Assembly (NCBI RefSeq): GCF_001953175.1
Contig: NZ_CP018258.1
Span: forward strand, 834,210-898,209
Direction: 5' to 3'
Length of the DNA: 64,000 nucleotides
Source: Dehalogenimonas formicexedens
GTDB taxonomy: Bacteria; Chloroflexota; Dehalococcoidia; Dehalococcoidales; Dehalococcoidaceae
In this document: positions 25,139-34,221 of the stretch, piece after piece
Layout: each line of letters opens with the position of its first letter
How positions within the stretch are numbered: position 1 is the first letter of the stretch
Notes under the pieces: generated by a model
Databases searched by the model: none
What the model was told of the DNA's origin: nothing
Seen by the model: the letters and a program-made list of their open reading frames with translations, nothing else
Program-made: the position numbers and the translations under genes

Positions 25139-25768
25139 TTAATCCCTTGTCAGATGTGACGTGTCGCTTAATTTTCCCAGCATTGCCCCGGTGGGGTAAA
25201 TATCTATTATGCTTACCGAAGCCATATCAAATTTGAATTGCCAATAATGATCGATAGGCAGGCCGAGGAGTTTACACAGGAGCACCTTGTAGGGTCCGCC
25301 ATGGCCTACGACCATGACCGTATCATCGTCTTTATGGCTCTTCAATTTCTCTGTGAACGCGCTGACCCTTTCGACAAAATCCAAGAACCGTTCTCCAAGC
25401 GGGAAGCAAATACTGGTGCTGCCACAGCGCCATAATTCGGTTACCTCGGGAAAGAGCCCGCAGGCTTCTTCGAAGGTTATGCCCTCGATCTGGCCGAAAT
25501 TCACTTCATTAAGTTCGGGAGCGCTATATATCTTGATATTATGAGGAGCAGCGATGTGTTTAGCTGTCTCGATCCCTCGGCGGAGTGTGCTGGCATATAT
25601 GGCGTCTATTTTCTGATGCCTGAATCGCTCGGCAAGGCGGTGGGCCTGCCGGTACCCTTCTTCCGAAAGGTCGATGTCGGTAGAACCGTGGCATTTTTCC
25701 GGATTATCGGTAGCCGTTTTGCCGTGTCGTACCAGGATAAGTCGCAATCGTTTGTCCTCTAAAGCCAA
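25139..25768 (-). CDS. cobC: Alpha-ribazole-5'-phosphate phosphatase (histidine phosphatase family)
   Basis: A 209-residue phosphoglycerate-mutase-fold phosphatase with the catalytic LVRHGKT near residue 12 and a second His in VVGHGGPYK near 153. In this setting it removes phosphate from alpha-ribazole phosphate or adenosylcobalamin phosphate at the end of nucleotide-loop assembly. The TTG start lies inside the end of cobS (10-base overlap), indicating coupling. Related phosphatases act on other substrates, so the name rests partly on context. Confidence 0.87.
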   Translation of the reverse strand: MALEDKRLRLILVRHGKTATDNPEKCHGSTDIDLSEEGYRQAHRLAERFRHQKIDAIYASTLRRGIETAKHIAAPHNIKIYSAPELNEVNFGQIEGITFEEACGLFPEVTELWRCGSTSICFPLGERFLDFVERVSAFTEKLKSHKDDDTVMVVGHGGPYKVLLCKLLGLPIDHYWQFKFDMASVSIIDIYPTGAMLGKLSDTSHLTRD

Positions 25769-26523
25769 TTATTGAAGGTGAAGAGAACCACCAGCAATAA
25801 GGTGGTAAATTCGCTGATTTCGTTGAGCGCTCCGTAAGTGTCCCCGGTAAGGCCCCCGAACTTGCCTTTGAAGAACGCTGACAGCATAACGGTTAACCCC
25901 CAGGTTCCCGCCATGACAATTATTCCCAGCCAACTGCCGGTAACGCCGACGATAATTGCGGCGACAATACTGGCAACCGGCATGACCCAGCCGCTTGAGC
26001 CGCTTTTCAATTCTTTGCCCATCCCCGTATCCCGGGCGTAAGGATAATTGAAGACAGCGTAAGCCATGGCCCACCGGGAAAGCACCGTCATCAGGACGAG
26101 CGCCAGGTACACATGGTCCTGGGGCACGCTGGCCAGTGCGGCGAATTCCAACAGCAACAGGACCACGCCGGCTACCACCCCCATCGCGCCGACGTCCGGG
26201 GTCTTCATGATCTGCAGCCGGCGCTCGGGAGACCGGTGCCCCCCGGCCAATCCGTCGAAGGTATCGATCAAGCCGTCCAGGTGCAATCCACCAGTCAGGT
26301 AAGCCAGGACTCCTATGGCCATCGCATCGGCAAGCAGCGGAGGCAATAATCTGGAGAATATCCAGTACAGCCCGCACAGCACTCCCCCGAGGATCAGTCC
26401 TACCAACGGGTAAAAGACCAGTGACCTGGCGAACTGCTGCTGGGTCAACGGCCTGTCCCACTCCTCCCGTTTGAAAGGAATCGGTATGCTGGTCAAAAAA
26501 CGTAGAGCTGCCAGGAAAGACAT
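25759..26523 (-). CDS. cobS: Adenosylcobinamide-GDP ribazoletransferase (cobalamin synthase)
   Basis: A 254-residue polytopic membrane enzyme that joins AdoCbi-GDP to alpha-ribazole (phosphate), the last joining step of cobalamin. The family segment GGLHLDGLIDTFDGLAGGHRSPERRLQIMKT (split by charge into membrane and Mg-binding parts) lies near 78-105, followed by about six hydrophobic helices and KFGGLTGDTYGALNEI near 222. It overlaps cobC and lies 59 bases after cobT. Confidence 0.93.
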   Translation of the reverse strand: MSFLAALRFLTSIPIPFKREEWDRPLTQQQFARSLVFYPLVGLILGGVLCGLYWIFSRLLPPLLADAMAIGVLAYLTGGLHLDGLIDTFDGLAGGHRSPERRLQIMKTPDVGAMGVVAGVVLLLLEFAALASVPQDHVYLALVLMTVLSRWAMAYAVFNYPYARDTGMGKELKSGSSGWVMPVASIVAAIIVGVTGSWLGIIVMAGTWGLTVMLSAFFKGKFGGLTGDTYGALNEISEFTTLLLVVLFTFNNWL

Positions 26524-26582
26524 CGTTCTATCGCCTTCCGGGTAACCTCTAAACGATCGCGGGTGGAGATTTCGACCTTTGC

Positions 26583-27644
26583 CTATTCTTCCTTCTCGGA
26601 GACTCCCGCTTCGCCGAAGGTTGCCATTTCGGCCAGTATTTTAGCAGAGGTCTCCGCGATAAAGATACCTATCGCCGCGCCCGTGCCTTCACCCAAGCGC
26701 AGGTCCAGTGTAACTATCGGCTTGAGCTCCAGTTTGTCAGCCATGATCTTGTGGCCGGGTTCCACTGAGAGGTGTCCCAGGAACATGTACTCACGTGACT
26801 GGGGGGCTATCGCTTCGGCGATCAGAGCGCCGGCGCCGGAAATGAAGCCGTCGACAACCACCGGTACCCCGCGGGCAGCGGCGCCCAGAATGACGCCGGC
26901 GATACCGCCTATTTCAAATCCGCCCAACTTGGCCAGAACGTCAAGTCCATTCTTCGGGTCAGGCCTGTTAACCGAGATGGCTTCTTCGATAACTTCGATT
27001 TTGTGTTGCAGTTGATCGTCCGTAAGACCGGTGCCGCGGCCGGTAACCTTAACTACCGATTGGCCGGTCATCACGGCACAGATGGCGGCGGAAGGCGTGG
27101 TATTCCCGATGCCCATGTCTCCGGTGCCCACGATATCGAGGCCTTTATCGATCTCGGCGTTAACCACCTGGATGCCGGCTTCGATGGCCTGGACCGCTTG
27201 CGCTTCGGTCATCGCAGGCCCTTTGGCGATGTTCCTGGTGCCCCTGGCGACAAGCTTGTTGACCACCGGGATGTCGGCCGGCAGGTCACCCGCCACACCC
27301 ATGTTAACTACAACGACGCGGGCTCCTACCTGGCGCGAGATCACATTAATCGCCGCGCCACCATGTACGAAGTTCAATACCATTTGCGGGGTAACTTCTT
27401 GGGGATAATTGCCGACTTTTTCTGCGACAACTCCATGGTCTCCGGCCATGGTGATGATTGCCTTGTTTTTTATTACCGGAATTGGCTTGCCTTGGATGCC
27501 GGCGAGCCTGATCGATATTTCTTCCAATCTACCGAGAGCGCCTTGGGGCTTGGTTAGCATGTCCTGCCGCGCCGCAGCCCTGGCCATAGCGTCCTTGTCC
27601 AGCGGTTTGATCGCCGCGATTGTCTTGTTCAATAAATCTCCCAT
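26583..27644 (-). CDS. cobT: Nicotinate-nucleotide--dimethylbenzimidazole phosphoribosyltransferase
   Basis: A 353-residue cytoplasmic enzyme that makes alpha-ribazole phosphate from a benzimidazole base and nicotinate mononucleotide, so it chooses the lower ligand. Visible signatures are TKPQGALGRLEEI near 32, TMAGDHGVVAEKVGNYPQEVT near 66, GDMGIGNTTPSAAI near 175 and a conserved C-terminal Glu in LRLGEGTGAAI near 318. AAGGAG precedes the ATG. It is the first gene behind the classical cobalamin riboswitch. Confidence 0.95.
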   Translation of the reverse strand: MGDLLNKTIAAIKPLDKDAMARAAARQDMLTKPQGALGRLEEISIRLAGIQGKPIPVIKNKAIITMAGDHGVVAEKVGNYPQEVTPQMVLNFVHGGAAINVISRQVGARVVVVNMGVAGDLPADIPVVNKLVARGTRNIAKGPAMTEAQAVQAIEAGIQVVNAEIDKGLDIVGTGDMGIGNTTPSAAICAVMTGQSVVKVTGRGTGLTDDQLQHKIEVIEEAISVNRPDPKNGLDVLAKLGGFEIGGIAGVILGAAARGVPVVVDGFISGAGALIAEAIAPQSREYMFLGHLSVEPGHKIMADKLELKPIVTLDLRLGEGTGAAIGIFIAETSAKILAEMATFGEAGVSEKEE

Positions 27645-27681
27645 GGTCGTCTCCTTACCTTTTGTTATTTAGTATATTCTG

Positions 27682-27724
27682 AAAATAAAAAAATCCCTGT
27701 ACGCCTTTTCAGGTCCAGGGATTT
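27682..27724 (-). terminator. Riboswitch terminator ahead of cobT
   Basis: On the minus strand, aaatccctg and cagggattt form a stem and are followed by ttttattttc. It lies between the aptamer at 27749-27923 and the cobT start, the position of a transcriptional expression platform: with cobalamin bound, cobTSCU transcription should stop here. Confidence 0.85.
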
Positions 27725-27748
27725 ACCATCTCCCGAACCCTTCCTCGA

Positions 27749-27923
27749 GGGTTACGCTGTACGGCAGGTCTTCTGGCTCCTGGCTCAACCTATTCCCGGC
27801 GCCTTCCCATTCTCTTTTAAAGAACAGTGGCGTGATGCCGGTTTCGTCACCAGTCACAGCGGCGGGACCGCATCCGACTTGCGCGGAACTTCCCAATTAA
27901 GCTCTTGCGAGCGCCGTAAACCC
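27749..27923 (-). promoter_or_regulatory. Cobalamin riboswitch (classical AdoCbl type) controlling cobTSCU
   Basis: On the minus strand a P1 stem is formed by gggtttacg (27923-27915) and cgtaaccc (27756-27749). Between them lie gcgcaagtcggatgcggtc, ccgccgctgtgactggtgacg, the cgccactg element, tgggaaggcg, and the B12 box gagccaggagccagaagacc. All conserved blocks of the cobalamin aptamer are present in order. It differs in length and B12-box form from the two shorter aptamers upstream of btuF. Confidence 0.92.
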
Positions 27924-27944
27924 GATATTCAATTGTTGCTAATA

Positions 27945-29048
27945 TTAACGTCGGCAAAATGTAGTGTCAAGCCGCCATTTTAGGCCTTTGACTGCTCTCA
28001 CCAACTCCCTGCATTCCGGCATTGTCCTTGGAGCTATCCTGACGTACTCGGGGAGGCCGAACGAAGTGCAATCCCTGACGACGATTCGATCACGCAAAAG
28101 AGCTGAACGGAACTCTCCGGCCTTGCCGACCTTCATCAGGAAGAAGTTGGTGCTGGTGGGCACGATTTTGAACCCCAGTGGGATAAACTCATTCATCAGG
28201 TAATCTCGATTTTTCTTTACAAGCCGTTCGCTTCGACGCAGGTAGGCTCCATCCCTTGTCGCCTGCAATCCGGCTTTTTGCGCGACGGCATTGACGTTCC
28301 ACGGCGGTTTCACCTTGTTCAGGTTTTCGATAATGTCCGCGGACGCCAGGCAATAACCCAGGCGCAATCCGGCCAATGCAAAATCCTTGGTCATACTCCG
28401 AAGAATTATCAGATTACCGTATGAAAGAAGGTCGACTGAATTCCACGGATTGTCGGTAAACGCAAGATAGGCTTCATCGAGCACCACCAGCCCATGGTCT
28501 GCCGCAACCAGGAGTTCTTCGATCGCCTTCCTGGAAACGTGCCGGCCGGTGGGGTTGTTGGGGTTGCAGATAAAGATTGCTTTTGGTTTCAGGTGTTTGA
28601 CAGCCTGGACCGCGCGCTCGATATTGAGACAAAAACCGGCAGCTTCCTGAGCCCAAAACTCCACCACCTCCGCTCCGGCGACCAAACAGGCAGTCTCGTA
28701 TTCGCCAAAGGTCGGTTTAACGATGATTACTTCATCGCCGCGGCTGAAATAGGCTTGAGCAATAAGCCTTATTATCTCCATGCTCCCAGCCCCTACGACG
28801 ATGTTATCAAGGCCAACCTGGTTTTGAGCTGCAAGCGCCCGGCGCAATTCCGTCGAATCGGAATCGGGATAATGGTCGATAATTACATCATCTAGTTTAA
28901 AATCAAGGTTGAAGGGATAAGGGTTGGAGTTTGAACTGAAATCGATGGCATCCTTTGGGTCAATTCCCAGCCGAGCGAATTCGGTGTAATTCGGCCCGCC
29001 ATGATAACAGCTTGAGAGTGCCGCAATTTCAGGCCTTGGCGAGGGCAT
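27945..29048 (-). CDS. cobD: CobD-like threonine-phosphate decarboxylase (class I/II PLP aminotransferase fold)
   Basis: A 367-residue PLP enzyme related to histidinol-phosphate aminotransferase. It has DFSSNSNPYPFN near the N-terminus, the substrate loop NPNNPTG near 165, LDEAYLAF near 195, the PLP lysine in SMTKDFALAGLRLGY near 225, and an Arg-rich C-terminus. Between cbiB and cobT the expected reaction is decarboxylation of threonine phosphate to aminopropanol phosphate, the substrate of CbiB. A HisC role cannot be excluded from sequence. The ATG at 29048 has GGGAGG eight bases upstream and overlaps cbiB by 20 bases; an ATG at 29069 is less likely. Confidence 0.85.
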   Translation of the reverse strand: MPSPRPEIAALSSCYHGGPNYTEFARLGIDPKDAIDFSSNSNPYPFNLDFKLDDVIIDHYPDSDSTELRRALAAQNQVGLDNIVVGAGSMEIIRLIAQAYFSRGDEVIIVKPTFGEYETACLVAGAEVVEFWAQEAAGFCLNIERAVQAVKHLKPKAIFICNPNNPTGRHVSRKAIEELLVAADHGLVVLDEAYLAFTDNPWNSVDLLSYGNLIILRSMTKDFALAGLRLGYCLASADIIENLNKVKPPWNVNAVAQKAGLQATRDGAYLRRSERLVKKNRDYLMNEFIPLGFKIVPTSTNFFLMKVGKAGEFRSALLRDRIVVRDCTSFGLPEYVRIAPRTMPECRELVRAVKGLKWRLDTTFCRR

Positions 29049-29985
29049 AGAGCAGTCCTCCCGCGGCAAAACAGATGATGAACCACACCCAGGTGGCGCT
29101 GTTGATAAGTCTCAATGAATCGTCGACTACCTCAGGCGTCATCGGACGATCAGCTCTCCCCAGGCGGTAATGATCAATTTTCTCAAATTGAACACGTAAC
29201 GCCGCTGCTGCGGCAGCCATCGGCCATCCGGCATTGGGGCTTTCGGTCTTAAGGTGATCTACCCGGGCGATGCTCCAGGTGCGCCGGGCACCCATCCTGG
29301 TAATCCCGGCGGCGACAACGACCAGGAGAGCCGAGATCCGGGCCGGAAGATAATTCAGCACGTCATCAAGCCGTGCAGGAAATTTACTCAGGTATTCGTA
29401 TTTACCGTGATAACCGATCATGCTGTCGAAGGTGGAAACCACCCGGAACCCAAACGCCGCAGCGATCCCATATGGTCCGAACAAGCTGAAAACGACGAAA
29501 AAGAACAGGGGTGAAACCAGGCTATCGCACAGGCTTTCGGAGACCGATTCGACGGTGGCGGAAACGAGGTATGGCCGTGTCAGTTTCGAAGTGTTCCGGC
29601 TTACCAATGCCCTTAGTTCGAAACGAGCCTTGTCTAACGTTTCGTCGTTCTCGATCAAGTGTTTGATGTGCAACGCCGTCTTTCGAAGGTATACAAAACT
29701 GAACGTCATCTTAAGCAAAACGCCGGCGACGATCACATAGAGCACATAGTTGATATCCTTAAGCCAGGAGACGATGAAAAGCGAGGCGGTTATCACAACC
29801 GCAGTCAGCCCGAGGGTGGCAACGGCGCCGTAAACGAACTGATAGGTCTTCCCGCCGATGAATCCCAAACGTTCGAGGGAGGAAATAGCCTTGCCTATCC
29901 AGGCAACGGGGTGTACCACGTTCGGAGGGTCACCCAAGGTGAACTCAACGGCCAGGGCGACCAGGAGTATCAGGACAATATCCAA
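29029..29985 (-). CDS. cbiB: Adenosylcobinamide-phosphate synthase CbiB
   Basis: The complete 318-residue membrane enzyme. It starts at TTG 29985 with AGGAG upstream, has N-terminal helix and DPPNVVHPVAWIG near 18, several further helices, FRVVSTFDSMIGYHGKYEYL near 180, and a final C-terminal helix (WVWFIICFAAGGLLYALA). It condenses the aminopropanol phosphate made by CobD with adenosylcobyrate, the product that CbiZ releases. Its 5' 661 bases belong to the repeated block and its 3' part continues into unique (right-unit) sequence, so it is intact. Confidence 0.93.
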   Translation of the reverse strand: MDIVLILLVALAVEFTLGDPPNVVHPVAWIGKAISSLERLGFIGGKTYQFVYGAVATLGLTAVVITASLFIVSWLKDINYVLYVIVAGVLLKMTFSFVYLRKTALHIKHLIENDETLDKARFELRALVSRNTSKLTRPYLVSATVESVSESLCDSLVSPLFFFVVFSLFGPYGIAAAFGFRVVSTFDSMIGYHGKYEYLSKFPARLDDVLNYLPARISALLVVVAAGITRMGARRTWSIARVDHLKTESPNAGWPMAAAAAALRVQFEKIDHYRLGRADRPMTPEVVDDSLRLINSATWVWFIICFAAGGLLYALAKA

Positions 29986-29993
29986 CGGGACTC

Positions 29994-30740
29994 CTAACTG
30001 TTAAGGGCTTTACGCCTTTTGGTGATGGCTTCCTTAGTGGCCGCGGTAACCGCCCGCGCCATCAGCGCGCCTATTTTAGTATGTCCGCTGACGTAAGTAC
30101 ATTTTTCGCCTTTACCCGAAACGATGACAATCTGATCGGTGCCTGTTCCCGTGGCTTGCAGCGCCGGGTTGTAGGAGCTTTTTATTCCGAGATCTTCCAG
30201 GGCAACCACCTTGGCTTCTGTCAGGGTTATAAAAGAGGCTGCCATCGCCGCCTGAGTCAGTTCGACCGATGTGAATACAACCGTGTTTATGGTACCAACG
30301 GGGTTATGGTGGCGGCCGGTATCTACTCCGACCCGCAGGGCATTGCCTTCGACACCGGCGGTTACAAAGGCTATAGCCCAAAGATGGCAGTCGGTTTCTT
30401 CGCGATAAGCCAGTTCAGGCATCGGGACGCCAGTGGAAAGCATGGTGGCATTGTCCAATGAAAGTACCTTGCCGAAAGAATTCGCCTTCAAGATACGCCG
30501 GTAATAATCGCGCCAATCCACCGCCGGGTCATGAAGTTTCATCCATAGCGGTTGGGGAATGTGACAGTTGGCGACCACGCTGACGCGCCGGTATCCCTGG
30601 AGGCCGGAGAGTGTCCTCTGGGGCTCGGGCAGGTGCAACAACAACGCGTTCGAAGGTACGTTCCATATGCGGTGAAAAACCACTTCGGCGGTTATGCCGT
30701 GGAAACATCCGAGTATCTCCGAATGAATATCCTGGGCCAT
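29994..30740 (-). CDS. cbiZ: Adenosylcobinamide amidohydrolase CbiZ, copy 2
   Basis: Identical in protein to 670-1416; 248 residues with STGVP near 105 and the Gly/Thr-rich CbiZ core. It lies two bases after btuD and eight bases before cbiB, in one apparent operon. Together with CbiB, CobD, CobU, CobT, CobS and CobC it completes a remodelling route: open the nucleotide loop of an imported corrinoid, then rebuild it with the ligand chosen by CobT. Confidence 0.92.
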   Translation of the reverse strand: MAQDIHSEILGCFHGITAEVVFHRIWNVPSNALLLHLPEPQRTLSGLQGYRRVSVVANCHIPQPLWMKLHDPAVDWRDYYRRILKANSFGKVLSLDNATMLSTGVPMPELAYREETDCHLWAIAFVTAGVEGNALRVGVDTGRHHNPVGTINTVVFTSVELTQAAMAASFITLTEAKVVALEDLGIKSSYNPALQATGTGTDQIVIVSGKGEKCTYVSGHTKIGALMARAVTAATKEAITKRRKALNS

Positions 30741-30741
30741 T

Positions 30742-31560
30742 TTACGCTCCGTGAACGATGCAAGGTTCGATATCTTTAATGTTGCTGACTTTGGGTAAAA
30801 CCGCGGGCAGACCGCTTAATGGGTGAGTGTGGACATAGCTGCCGGGGCCGTAAACGTTGCAAATGTTTTCGGAGGTTATTACCTCTCGGGGGCTACCAAA
30901 AGCATACAGTTCACCATTTTTGATCAAAACCAGTTTTTCGCAGTAATGTGCCGCCAGGTTCAGGTCGTGAATAGCCGCGATGATCGTAAGATGCCTGTTG
31001 GTGCACTCTTCTTTTAATAGATCGAGAACTTCTATCTGGCGCCCGATGTCCAAATTAGCCGTTGGCTCATCGAGCAATATCCCTTCTGTTTCCTGGGCCA
31101 GGGCTCTGGCGATGACCACGCTCTGAATTTCACCGCCGGACAATTCCGAAATATGCCTGTCGGCGAATTGTTGCACTCCGCAACGTTCCATTGCCCCCCA
31201 GGCAATGTCTATGTCATTTTTACTCTCATATTGGAACATGCCGAGATGTGGATTGCGACCCATGAGAACAATTTCGAAAGCCGTAAAAGCACTGGGCAAC
31301 ACGGGAGTCTGCGGCACCACGCTAATCGTCTTGGCTAAATCCCTGTACGACAACTGAGAAATGTCGTTGCCGTTAGTGAGAATGCGCCCCGCTTTGGGGT
31401 TCAAGACGTGGCACAGCGCTTTTATAATAGTCGATTTGCCGGACCCGTTTGGCCCGACCAGGCCGACCATTTCTCCGGGCATGGCTTTGAAGGTAATATT
31501 GCGGACAACCTCTTTATTGCCGTAAGCGAGGGTGATGTTCTCCATTTCTAGGGTTAACAT
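30742..31560 (-). CDS. btuD: Corrinoid ABC transporter ATP-binding protein BtuD, copy 2
   Basis: Identical to the 272-residue protein of copy 1, with Walker A GPNGSGKST, signature LSGGE and Walker B ILLDEPTANLD. It energises the BtuC permease. The C-terminal tail (HPLSGLPAVLPKVSNIKDIEPC) is longer than the minimal ATPase. The gene abuts btuC upstream, and cbiZ begins one base after its stop. Confidence 0.92.
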   Translation of the reverse strand: MLTLEMENITLAYGNKEVVRNITFKAMPGEMVGLVGPNGSGKSTIIKALCHVLNPKAGRILTNGNDISQLSYRDLAKTISVVPQTPVLPSAFTAFEIVLMGRNPHLGMFQYESKNDIDIAWGAMERCGVQQFADRHISELSGGEIQSVVIARALAQETEGILLDEPTANLDIGRQIEVLDLLKEECTNRHLTIIAAIHDLNLAAHYCEKLVLIKNGELYAFGSPREVITSENICNVYGPGSYVHTHPLSGLPAVLPKVSNIKDIEPCIVHGA

Positions 31561-32646
31561 TTAGAACAGCACCTTCGTCCTTTTGCGCAACAGGTACATG
31601 AAGAACGGCGCACCGCAAAGCGCAGTAATAATGCCTATCGGTATTTCTGAAGCTCCGACGCTTCGGGAGACGATGTCCGCACCAATCAGAAAAATCGCTC
31701 CAACCAGGGCCGAAAAAGGAAGTAGGAAGCGATAGTCCGCACCCCAGATCAACCTGATGGCATGAGGGATGATAATGCCGACAAAACCGATGATTCCCAC
31801 GAAAGATACAGCCGCGGCCGTGATTATTGTGGCTGCTGCCAACAGCATAACTTTCATCTTCTCGATGTCGACTCCAAGTTGCTTGGCCTGGTCTTCACCA
31901 AGCTGGATGATGTTTAGCGACCTGGCAAACAGGAAAATGAATCCGCTGCCAAGCAAGATGATCGGTAGCGCAATTTCAACATCTGACCATTGGCTCGAAG
32001 AAAAACTGCCCATCATCCAGAAAACTATTCCGTGGATCTTGTCGCCGCTTATTGTGATGATGAAGTTAACCAGGGCCATGAGCAGCGAACCTACCGCCAC
32101 ACCGCCCAAAATGAGGGTGGTGACAGGGATTGACGTCCCTACTTTAGCGATGCTGTATACAACGAAAACGGTGAGAATAGCGCCGAGTGCGGCGAATACA
32201 GGAATGATGCTAAATGCTACATTGTGGAAAGTGATGGGTAAAATAAAACCGATTGCAGCACCCAGAGCGGCCCCCTGGGCAACGCCAATAAGGTAGGGAT
32301 CTGCTAGCGGGTTGCGGAACAATCCCTGGTAAGTTGCCCCAGCTACAGAAAGCGCTATTCCGACAGCGCCGGCCAGGATTACTCTAGGGAGCCTGATCTG
32401 AGTAATGATGGTTTGTGCAGCATCTGACCACGTTTGATCTATGTGGATGAACGGCAGCTTGTCCAGGATTATGCTTATAGTGGAACTGAAGGGGATCTGA
32501 ACGGTGCCGATGGTCGTGGCGAAGGCGGCCAGCAAGAACAAGCCGGTCAATAACAAAGCCATAGTGACCACGCGGGAATGCCACTTTACGGCCAGCGATG
32601 GAGCTGCGTTTACCGCTTTCATTTGAGTCAGTGAATTCAAGGCCAT
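31561..32646 (-). CDS. btuC: Corrinoid ABC transporter permease BtuC, copy 2
   Basis: Identical to the 361-residue FecCD/BtuC-type permease of copy 1. A long cytoplasmic N-terminal stretch precedes the first helix (MALLLTGLFLLAAFATTIG). A run of hydrophobic segments and GFVGIIIPHAIRLIWG near 290 form the coupling region that contacts BtuD. Preceded by the stable hairpin at 32656-32681. Confidence 0.92.
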   Translation of the reverse strand: MALNSLTQMKAVNAAPSLAVKWHSRVVTMALLLTGLFLLAAFATTIGTVQIPFSSTISIILDKLPFIHIDQTWSDAAQTIITQIRLPRVILAGAVGIALSVAGATYQGLFRNPLADPYLIGVAQGAALGAAIGFILPITFHNVAFSIIPVFAALGAILTVFVVYSIAKVGTSIPVTTLILGGVAVGSLLMALVNFIITISGDKIHGIVFWMMGSFSSSQWSDVEIALPIILLGSGFIFLFARSLNIIQLGEDQAKQLGVDIEKMKVMLLAAATIITAAAVSFVGIIGFVGIIIPHAIRLIWGADYRFLLPFSALVGAIFLIGADIVSRSVGASEIPIGIITALCGAPFFMYLLRKRTKVLF

Positions 32647-32655
32647 AGTTTTACA

Positions 32656-32681
32656 CGCGGGACGGCAACCGCCGTCCCGCG
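32656..32681 (-). other. btuF-btuC intercistronic hairpin, copy 2
   Basis: Exact repeat of the 10-bp stem at 3332-3357 (cgcgggacgg / ccgtcccgcg). No T tract follows on the transcribed strand, so mRNA stabilisation or processing between btuF and btuC is more likely than termination. Confidence 0.6.
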
Positions 32682-32689
32682 CTATTCTT

Positions 32690-33703
32690 TTATTTTATTC
32701 CTAATTCTGGATGGATCACTTGTGCCATAGCTATCAGGCCATCAGCCAGGCGGGGTCCCATTCGCTGGATGATGTTTCCGTCTATATCAAATACCTGCTT
32801 GTTTTTCACGGCGGCGACGGTCTGCAGTTGTGGGTTATTTAGAATCTGGTCTTTGGCTGACCCTGCGGTTCCCATGCCACTGGTGATTATTATGTCCGGA
32901 TTAGCCGCTACTAAAGCTTCGATTGACATGGTAGGGTATCCATTGGCCATGCCTCGGGAAATACTGAGTCCGCCCGCCAACTCGACAAGCTGGTACTGCG
33001 GGGTATCCGGTCCGACGGTCATTAGCGGGTCGGGGTACAGGACGTACAAAACCTTTGGCTTCTGGAAGGAGGTAAGCGGGACAGTTTTCGAAGTGACCGA
33101 GTCAAACTTCGCTTGCAAAGCTGCCACTTGTTCGGTCGCCTGCTTCAAATGATCAGTAATCTTTCCGACCAAGATCATGGCATCCATTACATCTTGGATG
33201 GTTTTGGGATTCAATGTGAATACGGCGGTTTTGGGTAGCAGTGATTGTAGTTGAGGAACGACTTTAGTGATGTGCAAATTTGCCGTGAGAATAAGGTCAG
33301 GTTGAGCTGCAACGATCGCTTCGGTATCGGCGGTGGAAAAGCCACCCATCTTCGGCTTGCTCGCGGCCGCCGGTGGATAATCGCAATAAGTGGTGTCACC
33401 GATTATGTTTGCGTCGAGTCCTATCGAGAAAGCGATCTCGGTATTACCCGGCGCCAAAGACACTATTTTAGTAGCTGGTTTGGTAAAGGTGAATGACTGC
33501 CCGGTTTGGTCCTTAATCGTGAGAGGGAAAGTAACGGTGTAATCGGTGGTCGGCGGTGGCGTCGTGGTAACAGGTGATGTCGTATTTTCGGTCGTGCTTC
33601 CACAGCCTGGCAACAGGCCTATCATCAGCACGGCGGTCAGGGCGATTGACAGAAAGCCTATTTTGGCCCGTGTGTAATTTATTATTTTATTGAAGCTGAT
33701 CAT
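32690..33703 (-). CDS. btuF: Corrinoid-binding lipoprotein BtuF, copy 2
   Basis: Identical to the 337-residue protein of copy 1. The lipobox LLPGC ends the signal sequence, a Thr/Pro-rich tether follows (TTPPPTT), and the two-lobed binding domain begins near residue 55. The start at ATG 33703 is preferred over an upstream frame extension through riboswitch sequence. It is the first gene behind the tandem riboswitches and would capture corrinoid outside the single membrane of this lineage. Confidence 0.9.
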   Translation of the reverse strand: MISFNKIINYTRAKIGFLSIALTAVLMIGLLPGCGSTTENTTSPVTTTPPPTTDYTVTFPLTIKDQTGQSFTFTKPATKIVSLAPGNTEIAFSIGLDANIIGDTTYCDYPPAAASKPKMGGFSTADTEAIVAAQPDLILTANLHITKVVPQLQSLLPKTAVFTLNPKTIQDVMDAMILVGKITDHLKQATEQVAALQAKFDSVTSKTVPLTSFQKPKVLYVLYPDPLMTVGPDTPQYQLVELAGGLSISRGMANGYPTMSIEALVAANPDIIITSGMGTAGSAKDQILNNPQLQTVAAVKNKQVFDIDGNIIQRMGPRLADGLIAMAQVIHPELGIK

Positions 33704-33798
33704 CCTGAACTTTCCTTTTTTGTTTCGTTGATACTGGTCATCGAAGAAATCTATGTCAGCTTGTATTACACATTTACCCGCCTCCTTTTCCGCGGAGA

Positions 33799-33916
33799 AA
33801 CACTCGACCTGAGCCGGGGTTCTGACTCTCCCAAGAAGATTGGGATTACAGCAGGCGGTACTGTGCCGGACTTTCACCGGACTTGCACCCGTTCACCTGA
33901 TCAACAGGCTACTCTG
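33799..33916 (-). promoter_or_regulatory. Cobalamin riboswitch, btuF-proximal, copy 2
   Basis: Base-identical to 4475-4592. The core runs gtgcaagtccggtgaaag, tccggcacagtaccgcc, tgctgtaatccc, then the B12-box variant gagagtcagaaccccggc. It has no T-tract hairpin of its own before btuF. Confidence 0.8.
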
Positions 33917-33944
33917 GTATAGAAAGATTCTTCTTATATTCGGT

Positions 33945-33984
33945 TAAAAAGAAAACCTCCAAATCCATTGCGGTCAGGAGGTTA
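33945..33984 (-). terminator. Intrinsic terminator between the two riboswitches, copy 2
   Basis: Identical to 4621-4660: arms aacctcc / ggaggtt followed by ttctttttaa on the minus strand, placed after the distal aptamer. Confidence 0.72.
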
Positions 33985-34026
33985 ATGCTTACCAATTTGC
34001 GCTCCTTAAACCGCGGAGAGCTTAGT

Positions 34027-34142
34027 TGCCTTAAGGCCGGGGTTCTGACTCTCCCAAGAATATTGGGATTACAGCAGGCGGTACTGTGCCGGACTTTCAC
34101 CGGACTTGCTCCCGTAGCTTGAATAAACAAGCAGCCTTGAGT
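34027..34142 (-). promoter_or_regulatory. Cobalamin riboswitch, distal, copy 2
   Basis: Base-identical to 4703-4818, with the same aptamer core and a caaggc/gccttaag outer stem. The A+T-rich stretch just upstream (about 34143-34170, with ttataatata) probably holds the transcription start, though I could not fix a promoter pair. Confidence 0.8.
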
Positions 34143-34221
34143 TGGCTAATATTTAATTGATTATAATATACGCCGGGTGACGCAGCGTGTCAAATCACGA
34201 CCTTCGATTCCCGCCCTCGAC

